A stretch of 41,845 bases of DNA from CBCXVS01 sp965178525 (lineage in GTDB: Bacteria > Tectomicrobia > Entotheonellia > Entotheonellales > Entotheonellaceae), in contig CBCXVS010000020.1 in NCBI GenBank assembly GCA_965178525.1, positions 1-41,845 of the forward strand, written 5' to 3'. Positions within the stretch are counted from its first letter, which is position 1; the number at the start of each line of letters is the position of its first letter. A program made the translations under genes and the position numbers. Shown piece after piece: positions 34,693-41,845 of this stretch. The notes under the pieces were generated by a model. The model made no database searches. It was not told where the DNA came from and saw only the letters and a program-made list of their open reading frames with translations.

Positions 34693-35613
34693 CTACTGGG
34701 TGTCGGGCGGGTGCTGCCGAAACCAGTCGATAATCGCACTGCCAGGAGCGGCCCACACCCCCTGACGCTGCATCATCGCCCCCAAAGCGGCATCCAGAAA
34801 GCCGATGCGGAACGGCTGGCCAATGAGCCAGGGGTGCAAATTCAAGACCAAGAGCCGCCCATTTTGGGCGCCATCGCGGTACAGGATGTCGAAACTCTCG
34901 GTCAAGAGCTGTTCGTAGCGATCGACCGGCACCCGCCGGTCCCACAAGGCGTTGACATCGTCGAGTTCCAGCATGATCGGCAGCGCACAGAAATCGCCCG
35001 GGGCGGTTTTCATGCGGTACGGTTGCTCGTCATTGGCCCAGTCGCAGACATAGCGGATACCCGCCTCCGCCAGCAATTGCGGCGTGCGCGCGGATTCACC
35101 GTATTCCGGGCCCAACCAGCCCACCGGCGCGGCGCCCGTGGCGCGGGCGAGGGTTTCGATCGACGTGTGGATATAATCGCGTTCTTCCTGCTCCGTCATC
35201 TGACTCGTGATCATGCGGCTCACGGACATGCCGTGGCCAATAATCTCACAGTCCCGCGCCTGGCAGTGGCGCACCAGCTCGGGATAGTGCTCGGCGGTGA
35301 GGGCGTCCATCGCCACTGTTGGCGGGATGCCGTGCTTGGCGAGCACATCGAAGACGCGGAAAATCCCGACGCGGTGGCCGTAGTCCCGATGCGTCAAGCG
35401 TGGGTAGTCAGGATCGCCTCGCCGGCCCAAGCCCCCGGCCAGGATGGGAGACTGAAAACTCCCCTCCGGCGGCTCCCATTCCATATGCTCCAGACTGATG
35501 AGCACACAGAGCGCCACCCGCGCCTGCTCGGGCCAGCGCAGCACGCCGCGCGTGCTGATCGGCGACCAATCGTAGTGCTCATGATCCATACCATAGCGAC
35601 GTTCTGCCGGCAT
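34693..35613 (-). CDS. polysaccharide deacetylase family protein (PuuE/NodB-like), paralogue 1
   Basis: A 306-residue NodB-fold protein; ATG 35613 follows AGGAGAG. The conserved order is LTHRDYGHRVGIFR, VAMDALTAEHYPE, EIIGHGMS with its His, LGPEYGESARTPQLLAEAG, and LNLHPWLIGQP. The layout is that of PuuE-like enzymes (urate/cyclic-imide metabolism), not chitin deacetylases. There is no signal peptide. It is a paralogue of the next upstream gene, 12 bases away, and both form an operon. Confidence 0.88.
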   Translation of the reverse strand: MPAERRYGMDHEHYDWSPISTRGVLRWPEQARVALCVLISLEHMEWEPPEGSFQSPILAGGLGRRGDPDYPRLTHRDYGHRVGIFRVFDVLAKHGIPPTVAMDALTAEHYPELVRHCQARDCEIIGHGMSVSRMITSQMTEQEERDYIHTSIETLARATGAAPVGWLGPEYGESARTPQLLAEAGIRYVCDWANDEQPYRMKTAPGDFCALPIMLELDDVNALWDRRVPVDRYEQLLTESFDILYRDGAQNGRLLVLNLHPWLIGQPFRIGFLDAALGAMMQRQGVWAAPGSAIIDWFRQHPPDTQ

Positions 35614-35625
35614 CGTCGTGCTCTC

Positions 35626-36534
35626 CTACCCTTGGCGTTGTGCGGTGTGGGCGACCATCTGATCGTAGTAATTGGCGATATAATACTCGGCAATCTCGTC
35701 CGCCGTGGTTTGCCACACGCCGTCGTGGGACATGATATAGCGCAGAATCTCGTCCAGATACCGAATGCGGTGGGGTTGCCCAATGAGGAAGGGATGCAGC
35801 GCCATGCACATGACCCGCCCGCTCTCGGCGCCTTCTTGATAGAGCTGATCGAACTGCGCCTTGCAGATCCGCGCGAAGTAATCGCCTTCGTAATGCGTGC
35901 GAAACGCTGGCGCATCGTTCAATTCGATCGAGTATGGCACCGAGACCAGCTTCCCCGAGGCGACCCGAATCGGCACCGGCTGATCGTCGTGCATCCAATC
36001 TGTGTGATAAATCAGCCCGGCCTCTGCCATCAGGTCCGGCGTGCGCGGCGTGCCGGAGATGGCCGGCCCGAGCATGCCTTTTAAGGTTTTGCCGGTGTGA
36101 CGCTTTAGCGTCTCGATGCAATCCTGATAAAAATCCCGTTCTTGCGCCTCGCTGTAGGTATTGAGATAGCGCGTGTTGTAGATGCCATGACTCATGAAAT
36201 CCCAATCCCGCTCGACCATCGCCTTGCCGACCTCGGGATAATGCTCCAAGACGGCCATGTTGAGCGAGACGCAACACGTAATGTTGTAGGCGTCCAGCAC
36301 CTCAACCATCCGCCAGAAGCCGACGCGGTTGCCATAATCGCGGTAGGTGTATTGTTGTACATCGGGATACGGCGTGCGGGGCCAGGGATTGCGCACGCCA
36401 TCGTAGTCGGGGAGATACTCGTAGTGCTCGATATTGGGCGCGACCCAGAACGCGACGCGGGCGTTGTTGGGCCAAGTGATCGGGGGCCGATCGACGATCG
36501 GGCTGTAGTCCACACGATGCGGGGGGAGTGCCAT
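35626..36534 (-). CDS. polysaccharide deacetylase family protein (PuuE/NodB-like), paralogue 2
   Basis: A 302-residue NodB-fold protein with the same motif order as its neighbour: YTYRDYGNRVGFWR, VSLNMAVLEHYPE, FMSHGIYNTRY, LGPAISGTPRTPDLMAEAG and MALHPFLIGQPHRIRYL. ATG 36534 follows GAGGAGG. It is clearly a tandem duplicate of paralogue 1 but far diverged, so the two probably have different substrates or form a hetero-oligomer. Cytosolic. Confidence 0.88.
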   Translation of the reverse strand: MALPPHRVDYSPIVDRPPITWPNNARVAFWVAPNIEHYEYLPDYDGVRNPWPRTPYPDVQQYTYRDYGNRVGFWRMVEVLDAYNITCCVSLNMAVLEHYPEVGKAMVERDWDFMSHGIYNTRYLNTYSEAQERDFYQDCIETLKRHTGKTLKGMLGPAISGTPRTPDLMAEAGLIYHTDWMHDDQPVPIRVASGKLVSVPYSIELNDAPAFRTHYEGDYFARICKAQFDQLYQEGAESGRVMCMALHPFLIGQPHRIRYLDEILRYIMSHDGVWQTTADEIAEYYIANYYDQMVAHTAQRQG

Positions 36535-36665
36535 CGGAACACCTCCTCGTTAGAATGAGGATCACAGAGGCGGCCTCATGGTCGCGCCATCTGCAGGCCG
36601 GATAGGTCCTATGGTGAGGCAACGGCGGCGGCGCGTCAAGAGCCAGGTGAGGGCTTCAGTGTCTT

Positions 36666-37517
36666 CTACAGCGACGCGAGCCAAGCCCGCATGACGTCGA
36701 ACAGCTCCCCTTCTCTCCCCTGATACCCGTGATTGGCGCTATCAATCACCTCAACGATGACATGCGCATAGGCCGCCGCCCGCAGACGCCGCATCGCCGC
36801 CCCGCACAGCGGCATTTCTTGCGGGCCGGCACACTCTTCAGCGCCAAACACAAAGAGGGTGGGACAGCCCGTTGCGGCCGCATGCGCCATGACACTATAG
36901 CGGCCATCCGGGTGGAAGCAATCCACGAACGCCCGAGCCGACCACGTGGCGCCAAAGGGGATCCCCGGACGCAGATAGCCGTCCGGCTGTCCCTGCGCCA
37001 GAAGCGTCTGCGCCTGGCTATACGTGTCGGTAAACGCCTCACCGTGCAGGTCGACGAGCCCTTGATGGTGATATTCGCCCGGGGACACCGCAATGACGGC
37101 CTGAACGTCCTCGAAGTGGGCTTTGGACTGCGCATACACGGCTCTGACCGCACCGCCACTGTGTCCGGCAAGCGCGATCGATGTTTGCCCTTGGGCACGT
37201 AGCCAGTGCAGCCACGCGGCATAGTCGCGCCTGGCGTCATCCACCGACTCATGGGCGTAGCCCTGCAACGGCCCGCCTCGGACCCCATTGGAGACGAGGT
37301 CGTGTCCGCGACGGTTCGCCGACAGAAAGGCCATCCCCTGGGCCGCGAGCCGTGCGCCCAATTCGAGATATAAGGGCCGGTAGAAGTGCCCGCCATCGCC
37401 GTGGAAAAAGCACAGACAGGCAATGCGAGACCGGTGGTCAGAGATGGTCGGCGCTAAATACGCCCCATTCAGCGGGATACCGTCATCGGTTGTGACGTCG
37501 ATCAAGTCTGCTAGCAT
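36666..37517 (-). CDS. alpha/beta hydrolase
   Basis: A 283-residue alpha/beta-hydrolase. I start at ATG 37517, behind GGGAG; an in-frame TTG four codons upstream is less likely. The oxyanion segment FFHGDGGHFY (37-46), the nucleophile elbow GHSGGA with S120, and the terminal His in SANHGYQG are visible. The ANRRGHD segment resembles serine aminopeptidase-like hydrolases. It lies upstream of the two deacetylases on the same strand, separated by 131 bases. Confidence 0.85.
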   Translation of the reverse strand: MLADLIDVTTDDGIPLNGAYLAPTISDHRSRIACLCFFHGDGGHFYRPLYLELGARLAAQGMAFLSANRRGHDLVSNGVRGGPLQGYAHESVDDARRDYAAWLHWLRAQGQTSIALAGHSGGAVRAVYAQSKAHFEDVQAVIAVSPGEYHHQGLVDLHGEAFTDTYSQAQTLLAQGQPDGYLRPGIPFGATWSARAFVDCFHPDGRYSVMAHAAATGCPTLFVFGAEECAGPQEMPLCGAAMRRLRAAAYAHVIVEVIDSANHGYQGREGELFDVMRAWLASL

Positions 37518-37723
37518 ACATTCTCCCAACCTTTAACCTACGTTGACCAAGATGGTATGAGTTGCTACCATACCACGTCTAAGCGGCAGGGGAGAGAGAT
37601 TTCTGCATGAACATTTTCTGTTCGCCTCACACCACGGTTTCCAACGTCACAAGCGCAAGAGGCAAGGGCGCATGCATCTGGCGGCTAGACGAAGTTTAAA
37701 ACGGTACTGTTAAGGAGTCTTTG

Positions 37724-38170
37724 ATGGCCGAGGAGTATGTCAGCCGTGACCAGCACCGTGCTGATCTGGCGGAGCAGCGAACGGAGTTCAAGGACGAGCT
37801 GCACGGTGTGCGGCAAGAGGTGATCGTGCTGGCGAAGACGGTGGAGGCGCTGGGGCAGCGCATGGAGCAGGGTTTTGCTCAGATGAACCAGCGCTTCGAG
37901 GACATGCAAAAGCAAAGCCAGTGGCACTTTGAGGCAATACAGAAGCAGGCTAACCAGCGCTCTGAAGATCTACAGAGGCAGCTCGACCAGCGCTTTGCTC
38001 AGGTCGATCAACAATTTGACGTGGTGCGCCAGGATCCACAGCGCGTCGACGCCCGTCTGCTCAGCGTCGAAAATTGGATTCGGGTGACGTTTGTCATGTT
38101 GGCCCTATTTGGCTTGGGGGTGGTGGCGCAACTGGTGTTTATCATTGTGCGCTTTGGGCTCAAGCCTTGA
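37724..38170 (+). CDS. coiled-coil protein with C-terminal membrane anchor
   Basis: A 148-residue protein; ATG 37724 follows AAGGAG. Residues about 20-110 are a Gln/Arg/Glu-rich coiled coil with repeated motifs of the form QRFAQVDQ / NQRFEDMQ, an approximate 11-14-residue periodicity. Residues about 119-145 form one hydrophobic helix (FVMLALFGLGVVAQLVFIIV), giving a tail-anchored topology. Similar short proteins are common beside transposons and toxin genes, function unknown. Confidence 0.75.
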   Translation: MAEEYVSRDQHRADLAEQRTEFKDELHGVRQEVIVLAKTVEALGQRMEQGFAQMNQRFEDMQKQSQWHFEAIQKQANQRSEDLQRQLDQRFAQVDQQFDVVRQDPQRVDARLLSVENWIRVTFVMLALFGLGVVAQLVFIIVRFGLKP

Positions 38171-38213
38171 GCGCAGGGAAAAAGGGACGACACATGCCAG
38201 TCTATCATCACGC

Positions 38214-38702
38214 TCAAGATTTACTAATGGCGGCCACCCTGCCCCCACCTACCTGCACCAGATCCGACGCGCTGATTTCCAACGTGTGATCGATTCGGCC
38301 AAATCCACAAAATATCTGCTGCAGCTCGGTAACCGACTCATCGACGATCACCTCCACCCCGTCGAGTACCGGAATCGGGCAGACCCCGCCCGGCTCGACG
38401 TGAAGGCGTTCGTGTATTTCCGCTGGCGACAACGAGGCAATGTCGCGCCGCCCGATACCCAAAACCGCCGCCAGCTTTTTGTAGTCAATGCGGGCGGATG
38501 CGAGTATGGCGGCTAACACCACTCGGTCGTCTCTCAGCTTAAAGGCGACCGTCTTCACCAAATTGTCGACCCCAAACGGCCATTTTTCCAGCGCATCTTG
38601 CACGGTACGAATGGGCGTATGTTCGTGATCGACAAAGGTGATGCCCACCTCGTGGAGTTTGTGTTTGATGGCTTCATGGACCATACCGTCATCATCTTCC
38701 AA
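38214..38702 (-). CDS. YbaK/ProX-type aminoacyl-tRNA deacylase-like protein
   Basis: A 162-residue single-domain YbaK/ProX-like protein, predicted to edit mischarged tRNA. Features are HTPIRTVQDALE, NLVKTVAFKLRDDRVVLAAILAS, the conserved Lys in YKKLAAVLG, and SPAEIHERLHVEPGGVCPIP. The start could also be a later ATG (MVHEAIKHKL). It overlaps the end of the next upstream gene by 11 bases. Confidence 0.82.
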   Translation of the reverse strand: MEDDDGMVHEAIKHKLHEVGITFVDHEHTPIRTVQDALEKWPFGVDNLVKTVAFKLRDDRVVLAAILASARIDYKKLAAVLGIGRRDIASLSPAEIHERLHVEPGGVCPIPVLDGVEVIVDESVTELQQIFCGFGRIDHTLEISASDLVQVGGGRVAAISKS

Positions 38703-39175
38703 GAGAGAGGGTCAGGGGCAATGCCGACACAGATATCCAACGTCTCGGCGAGTCCATGCGGAAGGCAATCATGCGCTGCCACTTCGATGATGTGGATACC
38801 AGGTTCCACACCTCGTCATCAGATGCGACATCTCCGGAGATCACGGTGCACGCAGCCGGTGTCGCAGTGACGACTTGCGGCATAAAGGCGGTGAGGAGCA
38901 CCTCGCCCCGCATCGTATTCTGTCCGGCTTCGGGCATGGCGACAATCCGATGGAACATCTCCTCAGGTGTACAATCCGGATGCCCAGCGAGCCAGTCGGT
39001 TGTGCTGGCAATGGTCCACCATTCGTTCAGGCGCCATACCGCGCATTCTGAGGCGCTAGCATACGGCGCATCGCCAAGAATGCGCTCAACGAACAATTGG
39101 CTTCGCCTCTTTGGACCGCAGAAACATGGGCCGGTTCCGACGGATATACGCAACGGCATTATCCATCGCTTTCAT
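38692..39175 (-). pseudogene. conserved-looking hypothetical protein, frameshifted
   Basis: ATG 39175 follows AAGGA. The first phase reads MKAMDNAVAYIRRNRPMFLR then SKEAK; the second QLFVERILGDAPYASASE, and RLNEWWTIASTTDWLAG. One extra base near 39098-39101 splits them. The rest includes EEMFHRIVAMPEAGQNTMRGE and a C-terminal VVTATPAACTVISGD. I do not recognise a named domain; hydrophobic and charged residues are distributed as in a folded cytosolic protein. It is on the same strand as the tRNA deacylase, which it overlaps. Confidence 0.5.
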
Positions 39176-39185
39176 TGAACATTCC

Positions 39186-39284
39186 TTATGCTACCGGGCT
39201 AAAAGCCATATCATCAGATTGCCAAAGGCGGTTGAACAGGTCAAACGAGGCCAGTGGCACAATTGACTCGTCACCCGAGAACAT
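39186..39284 (-). CDS. small hypothetical ORF
   Basis: A 32-residue frame (MFSGDESIVPLASFDLFNRL and on) ends 10 bases before the next ATG on the same strand. It looks protein-like, with a balanced composition, but has no strong ribosome site. It may be a short gene or part of a degraded one. Confidence 0.3.
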   Translation of the reverse strand: MFSGDESIVPLASFDLFNRLWQSDDMAFSPVA

Positions 39285-39299
39285 CGGTGATCGTGGCCC

Positions 39300-39422
39300 T
39301 CAAGGGAGGGGCTGTCGGATCAGGCCATGCGCTTGGAGCTGTTGTACCGCCTCAGCGGACAGGTCAAGTTGCAACACCCTCCCAGGCTGTCTCCTGAGAG
39401 CAAAAAATATGGCATCTTCCAA
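39300..39422 (-). CDS. small hypothetical ORF
   Basis: A 40-residue frame from TTG 39422: LEDAIFFALRRQPGRVLQLD, then LSAEAVQQLQAHGLIRQPLP. The amphipathic pattern is protein-like. A stop lies directly upstream. I do not recognise it. It could be the C-terminal part of a gene whose 5' end was lost; the region 39423-39524 holds only weak hints (a GFSLHANT segment as in IS91-type transposases). Confidence 0.3.
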   Translation of the reverse strand: MEDAIFFALRRQPGRVLQLDLSAEAVQQLQAHGLIRQPLP

Positions 39423-39524
39423 TTAGGCGTGTTGGCATGCAGTGAAAAGCCGTGGAGGCTGGCACAACGTGTGCCGGTCAGGGCCGGTCTTCGCCTTCGT
39501 AGCCAAATCAGGACATCGCTTTGA

Positions 39525-39950
39525 TCACGGCTCTGGGGGATGCCAGCCGACACTGACCCAGCGGCGGCGCGCCGCAACGGCGACCTCGTTATTGATGTTC
39601 AACACAACTATCGTGCTTCGGCCAATCGGTGTCAGGCCGAGCAGGCGTATCCCGGCCGCGTCCCAAGAAAAGTGATCCGCCCACTGGTGCTGACGGGGAT
39701 GATACAACGGTGCGAACTCCCCGGTTAGCGGGTCGGGGGCTCGAGTCGTTGCACCTTTGAATTTATTACATCGACGGCAGGCAAAGCAGAGGTTGTCAAA
39801 CTCGGTCTGGCCCCCTTGTGCTTCAGGGATCAGGTGGTCCACGACCATGGGTTGGCCCGTATTGGCCTGGGTGGTCTGACAGTAGGCGCAACGGTGGTCA
39901 TCGGCATCGACCAGATGTTGGCGCAATGCTTCGGATAGGTATGTACTCAT
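39525..39950 (-). CDS. HNH endonuclease
   Basis: A 141-residue HNH nuclease. The start at 39950 follows GGAG, close behind the stop of its partner. Motifs: CAYC and CFACRRCN zinc cysteines, VDHLIPEAQGG with the catalytic Asp-His, and DNLCFACRRCNKFKG. The rest (HQWADHFSWDAAGIRLLGLT) is typical of the short HNH proteins found in Cyanobacteria and related genomes. The role is unknown; restriction-like or toxin functions are possible. Confidence 0.88.
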   Translation of the reverse strand: MSTYLSEALRQHLVDADDHRCAYCQTTQANTGQPMVVDHLIPEAQGGQTEFDNLCFACRRCNKFKGATTRAPDPLTGEFAPLYHPRQHQWADHFSWDAAGIRLLGLTPIGRSTIVVLNINNEVAVAARRRWVSVGWHPPEP

Positions 39951-39957
39951 GGAGAGG

Positions 39958-40371
39958 CTAAAGCACATCGGCGGGAGGGATGTGATGCCCACGCCAACGG
40001 AGCAAGGCAGCGGCGTGAGCCTTGCGGAGCATAAAGCGATTGGCTTGGGTACGCAATTGGGTGAGTTCAACTCGGTCGGCATCGGAGAGCACATCGTTGG
40101 CGTTTTGATCCAGAAGGTCCGAGTACCGCGTCATCTCCGTCTCGGTTTGACGGCTGCGAGCAATACGCCAGAGGGTATCGTCGTGCAGGCGGTCTAGAGC
40201 AGCCAGATCGGTTTGAAATTCGGTTGGGGCATCTTCCCAACTCGGGGGTGCGCCGACTTCGATGGCGCGGAGTGCAACCTCATCAAACGACTGATGCGTC
40301 GCCTGGGCATTCTGTTGCAGGCGGGCGTAAAGCGCCTCGGGCAAGTGCAGCGTCACAGCTTGTGTGGCCAT
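39958..40371 (-). CDS. RHH-like hypothetical partner of the HNH nuclease
   Basis: A 137-residue protein; I use ATG 40371, behind AAGGAAG, with an alternative start at 40395. The N-terminus (TLHLPEALYARLQQNAQATH, then EEVALRAIE-like helix) resembles ribbon-helix-helix antitoxins. The C-terminal half has a charged helix with MLRKAHAAALLRWRGH. The stop is 7 bases before the HNH start, so the genes form a coupled pair. Confidence 0.75.
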   Translation of the reverse strand: MATQAVTLHLPEALYARLQQNAQATHQSFDEVALRAIEVGAPPSWEDAPTEFQTDLAALDRLHDDTLWRIARSRQTETEMTRYSDLLDQNANDVLSDADRVELTQLRTQANRFMLRKAHAAALLRWRGHHIPPADVL

Positions 40372-40534
40372 TGGAACTTCCTTTGATTTACTCATGACGA
40401 CATGTTGACGTGCATTATAACATGAAATAGGGAAAATCAGGAGCTAATCGGGGATAGTCTCCGTTTGCGGGTGCTGAAGCGGCAGACGGAACCGGGTAAA
40501 GCGGGACAGCTCAGAAAGCCGGTATCGAGAAATA

Positions 40535-40835
40535 TAAGTATCTTATTTCGCGAACAAGGCATATAGCAACTCCTTTTTCGGATAATTATAGCAGGATATT
40601 AGTGTATCGTATAGTAGATCTAATGTCTATAAAGAGATTGTGAAGATTTATATAAATTTAAAAGATAGGTTTTTGTTAAAGAAGAAATAATTGCAATATG
40701 TTATATTTTTATAGATTTTTGCAAATAAGTTTCAAAAAGGAATTATGTGAGTGAAAATATAATATGTTTTATCTTAAATATTCTTTCAAAGAAAATTTTC
40801 TAATTTAATCATATAAGGTACAATGTATGTATTCA
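40535..40835. other. AT-rich gene-free island
   Basis: About 300 bases are strikingly AT-rich in a GC-rich surrounding, with poly-A and poly-T runs and no protein-like frame. It lies in the 500-base gap (40396-40889) between the RHH/HNH pair and a truncated lysozyme gene. It may be acquired DNA, a phage regulatory region, or an easily melted segment. I see no iteron array or clear tRNA in it. Confidence 0.65.
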
Positions 40836-40889
40836 CAGATAACGCATGAGAGGTCATTTCCAGACCAATATCTATGATGGCAAGACCTT

Positions 40890-41387
40890 TTGAGATACTC
40901 AGGACGCGATCACCGCTCTGACGCCCGTGAGGAGGCGAGTGACTCCCTAGAGGCGCTCGCGCCCCTTGCCAACCCGGATATCTTGCGATTTTCACGCAGT
41001 GGTGAAGCTGTGGTGTGGCTCGACCTGGAGAAGCTTGTTGGTAACCTCGACGAGCAGGAAGGGCTTGAATGGATTCGCGAATGGATTCGCGTTGTCGAGC
41101 GGCAGTGGCCAGCGGGGTTCTACACCAGCGACCCCTGGCTGGAGCGGGAGGCTACACCAGACGAGGAGAGCCTCAATTTGCTCGTCCAACGGCCCGATAA
41201 TACGCGCCGTCCGTTCTGGGTCGCTCGCTACGGGCCGAATGACGGTACTCCCCACCCTGAGTATGATCCCGACGAGAAGGTTCCGGCAACATGGGGCACA
41301 TGGGATATCTGGCAGCACACGAGTCGCGGTCAGGTCCCTGGCATCTCGGGGCGGTGCGACCTTAACCTTGCTCGCATTGTAGCATGA
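40890..41387 (+). pseudogene. GH25 lysozyme, N-terminally truncated
   Basis: The 165-codon frame matches the central and C-terminal parts of GH25 lysozymes: DAREEASDSLEAL, then VVWLDLEKL with the catalytic D-x-E, GFYTSDPWL, RPFWVARYG, and the terminal WGTWDIWQHTSRGQVPGISG followed by DLNLA. The first about 70 residues, including the N-terminal catalytic Asp (G-x-D-V-S type), are missing. A stop lies four codons upstream of the frame start, and the AT-rich stretch precedes it, so the break is likely a recombination joint. It would have been a phage or bacteriocin-like lytic enzyme. Confidence 0.75.
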
Positions 41388-41460
41388 GGAGGAGGGATGT
41401 GTGAGGAAACTTTACCGATACAGACTCTGTTGTTCGGACTGTACGAAGCGGAGGAACAAT

Positions 41461-41793
41461 ATGACTGGTCTAAATCACGTTAACGCTTTTGTTCTCGATG
41501 TCCAGCGCGATTATCAAGAGCGTGCATTCTGGCAATGCGCCGTGCGCGGAGCTATTGCACTGGGTGTGCTTGCGTCTGTCGTACTCGCTGCGGGCTGCAT
41601 GACTACCCTAAACGGCTGGGACGGCACCCGCTGCGGCGTGTACACTCAAGACCCGGATGCGGAGGCCATCAAGGCTCTGGGCGACGCGGCGAGTTCGATC
41701 GCTGGCCAGATTAACCCAGTGCCGGGGCCAGGGGTGGCTCCGTCAGCCCCCAAGAAGACGCTGCCTACGACCAATAGAGTTGTTCCTCAATAG
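41461..41793 (+). CDS. small lipoprotein-like protein, 3' end replaced by IS
   Basis: ATG 41461 follows AGGAACA. After a charged 28-residue start comes a hydrophobic helix (ALGVLASVVLAAG) ending in a lipobox (L-A-A-G-C), so export as a lipoprotein is plausible, although the N-terminal extension is long. The rest is Pro/Ala-rich. The last codons (RVVPQ and stop) come from the IS that begins at 41777, so the native C-terminus is lost. It follows the lysozyme gene by about 70 bases, as in lysis cassettes. Confidence 0.6.
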   Translation: MTGLNHVNAFVLDVQRDYQERAFWQCAVRGAIALGVLASVVLAAGCMTTLNGWDGTRCGVYTQDPDAEAIKALGDAASSIAGQINPVPGPGVAPSAPKKTLPTTNRVVPQ

Positions 41794-41845
41794 CATAAGA
41801 TCAGGTTCCCTAGCCCAGCCCAGATGCCCACCGAATCATCCTCAA
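41777..41845 (-). mobile_element. IS5-family-like insertion sequence, copy 2 (left end only)
   Basis: The 69 bases at the window end are identical to 15441-15509, the left end of IS copy 1. The five bases before it (CAATA) would be its target duplication. The element continues past the window. Two identical copies suggest recent activity, and such a repeat is also where contigs often end. Confidence 0.85.

Noticed and set aside
34711..36084. 457-codon plus-strand frame over the deacetylases
   Set aside because: Antisense to two well conserved genes, with no recognisable domain.
39435..39524. IS91-type transposase fragment (GFSLHANT segment)
   Set aside because: Only about ten residues agree and the frame stops at once; too weak to annotate as a feature.

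Overview
The window is GC-rich bacterial DNA dominated by catabolic enzymes: Rieske oxygenases, amidohydrolases, short-chain and zinc dehydrogenases, a flavin monooxygenase, a VOC protein, and GMC and molybdenum-type oxidoreductases. These are mixed with small defence or toxin-antitoxin genes (Uma2, DUF3368/UPF0175, MNT, HNH) and insertion-sequence remnants. The mixture resembles uncultivated soil or sponge lineages such as Tectomicrobia/Entotheonella or Chloroflexi. That placement is inference from gene content only: there is no rRNA or other marker gene here, and no tRNA was seen.

Layout. 1-9.9 kb: an SDR, a YCF48-type beta-propeller protein, a CoxL-like molybdenum hydroxylase subunit whose catalytic Glu is replaced by Ser, a frameshifted FMN hydroxy-acid oxidase, Uma2, a GMC oxidoreductase and a RidA-like protein. 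9.9-14.7 kb: SlyD, then a NicX-like ring-cleavage dioxygenase, a frameshifted luciferase-like monooxygenase, a broken MNT gene and an amidase. 14.8-17.1 kb: a TMEM43-family gene split by a 1005-bp IS5-type element with a 5-bp target duplication. 17.1-18.7 kb: repeats, a cupin and a DUF547 protein. 18.9-23.8 kb: an AcoR-type regulator remnant, Zn-alcohol dehydrogenase, amidohydrolase, a DUF59 protein and a Rieske oxygenase. 23.8-33.0 kb, mostly minus strand: a toxin-antitoxin pair and a long run of catabolic genes. 33.0-37.5 kb: a TnpB remnant, a frameshifted 2-hydroxyacid dehydrogenase, two tandem polysaccharide-deacetylase-family paralogues and an alpha/beta hydrolase. 37.7-41.8 kb: small genes, an RHH-like/HNH pair, an AT-rich gene-free stretch, a truncated GH25 lysozyme with a small lipoprotein, and the left end of a second identical IS copy, which runs off the window.

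The most informative unit is at 18.9-22.2 kb. The order regulator / ADH / amidohydrolase / DUF59 is the accessory gene set normally found with soluble diiron propane/acetone monooxygenases (mim/prm operons). Here no hydroxylase, reductase, coupling protein or GroEL gene is present, the regulator is a stub, and the DUF59 gene carries a frameshift.

The second theme is gene decay. At least seven protein-coding genes are broken by small indels, and others are truncated or split. Two of the lesions are short tandem duplications (8 bp and 4 bp) whose removal restores the reading frame exactly. Single-base lesions could also be assembly error, so raw-read support would matter.
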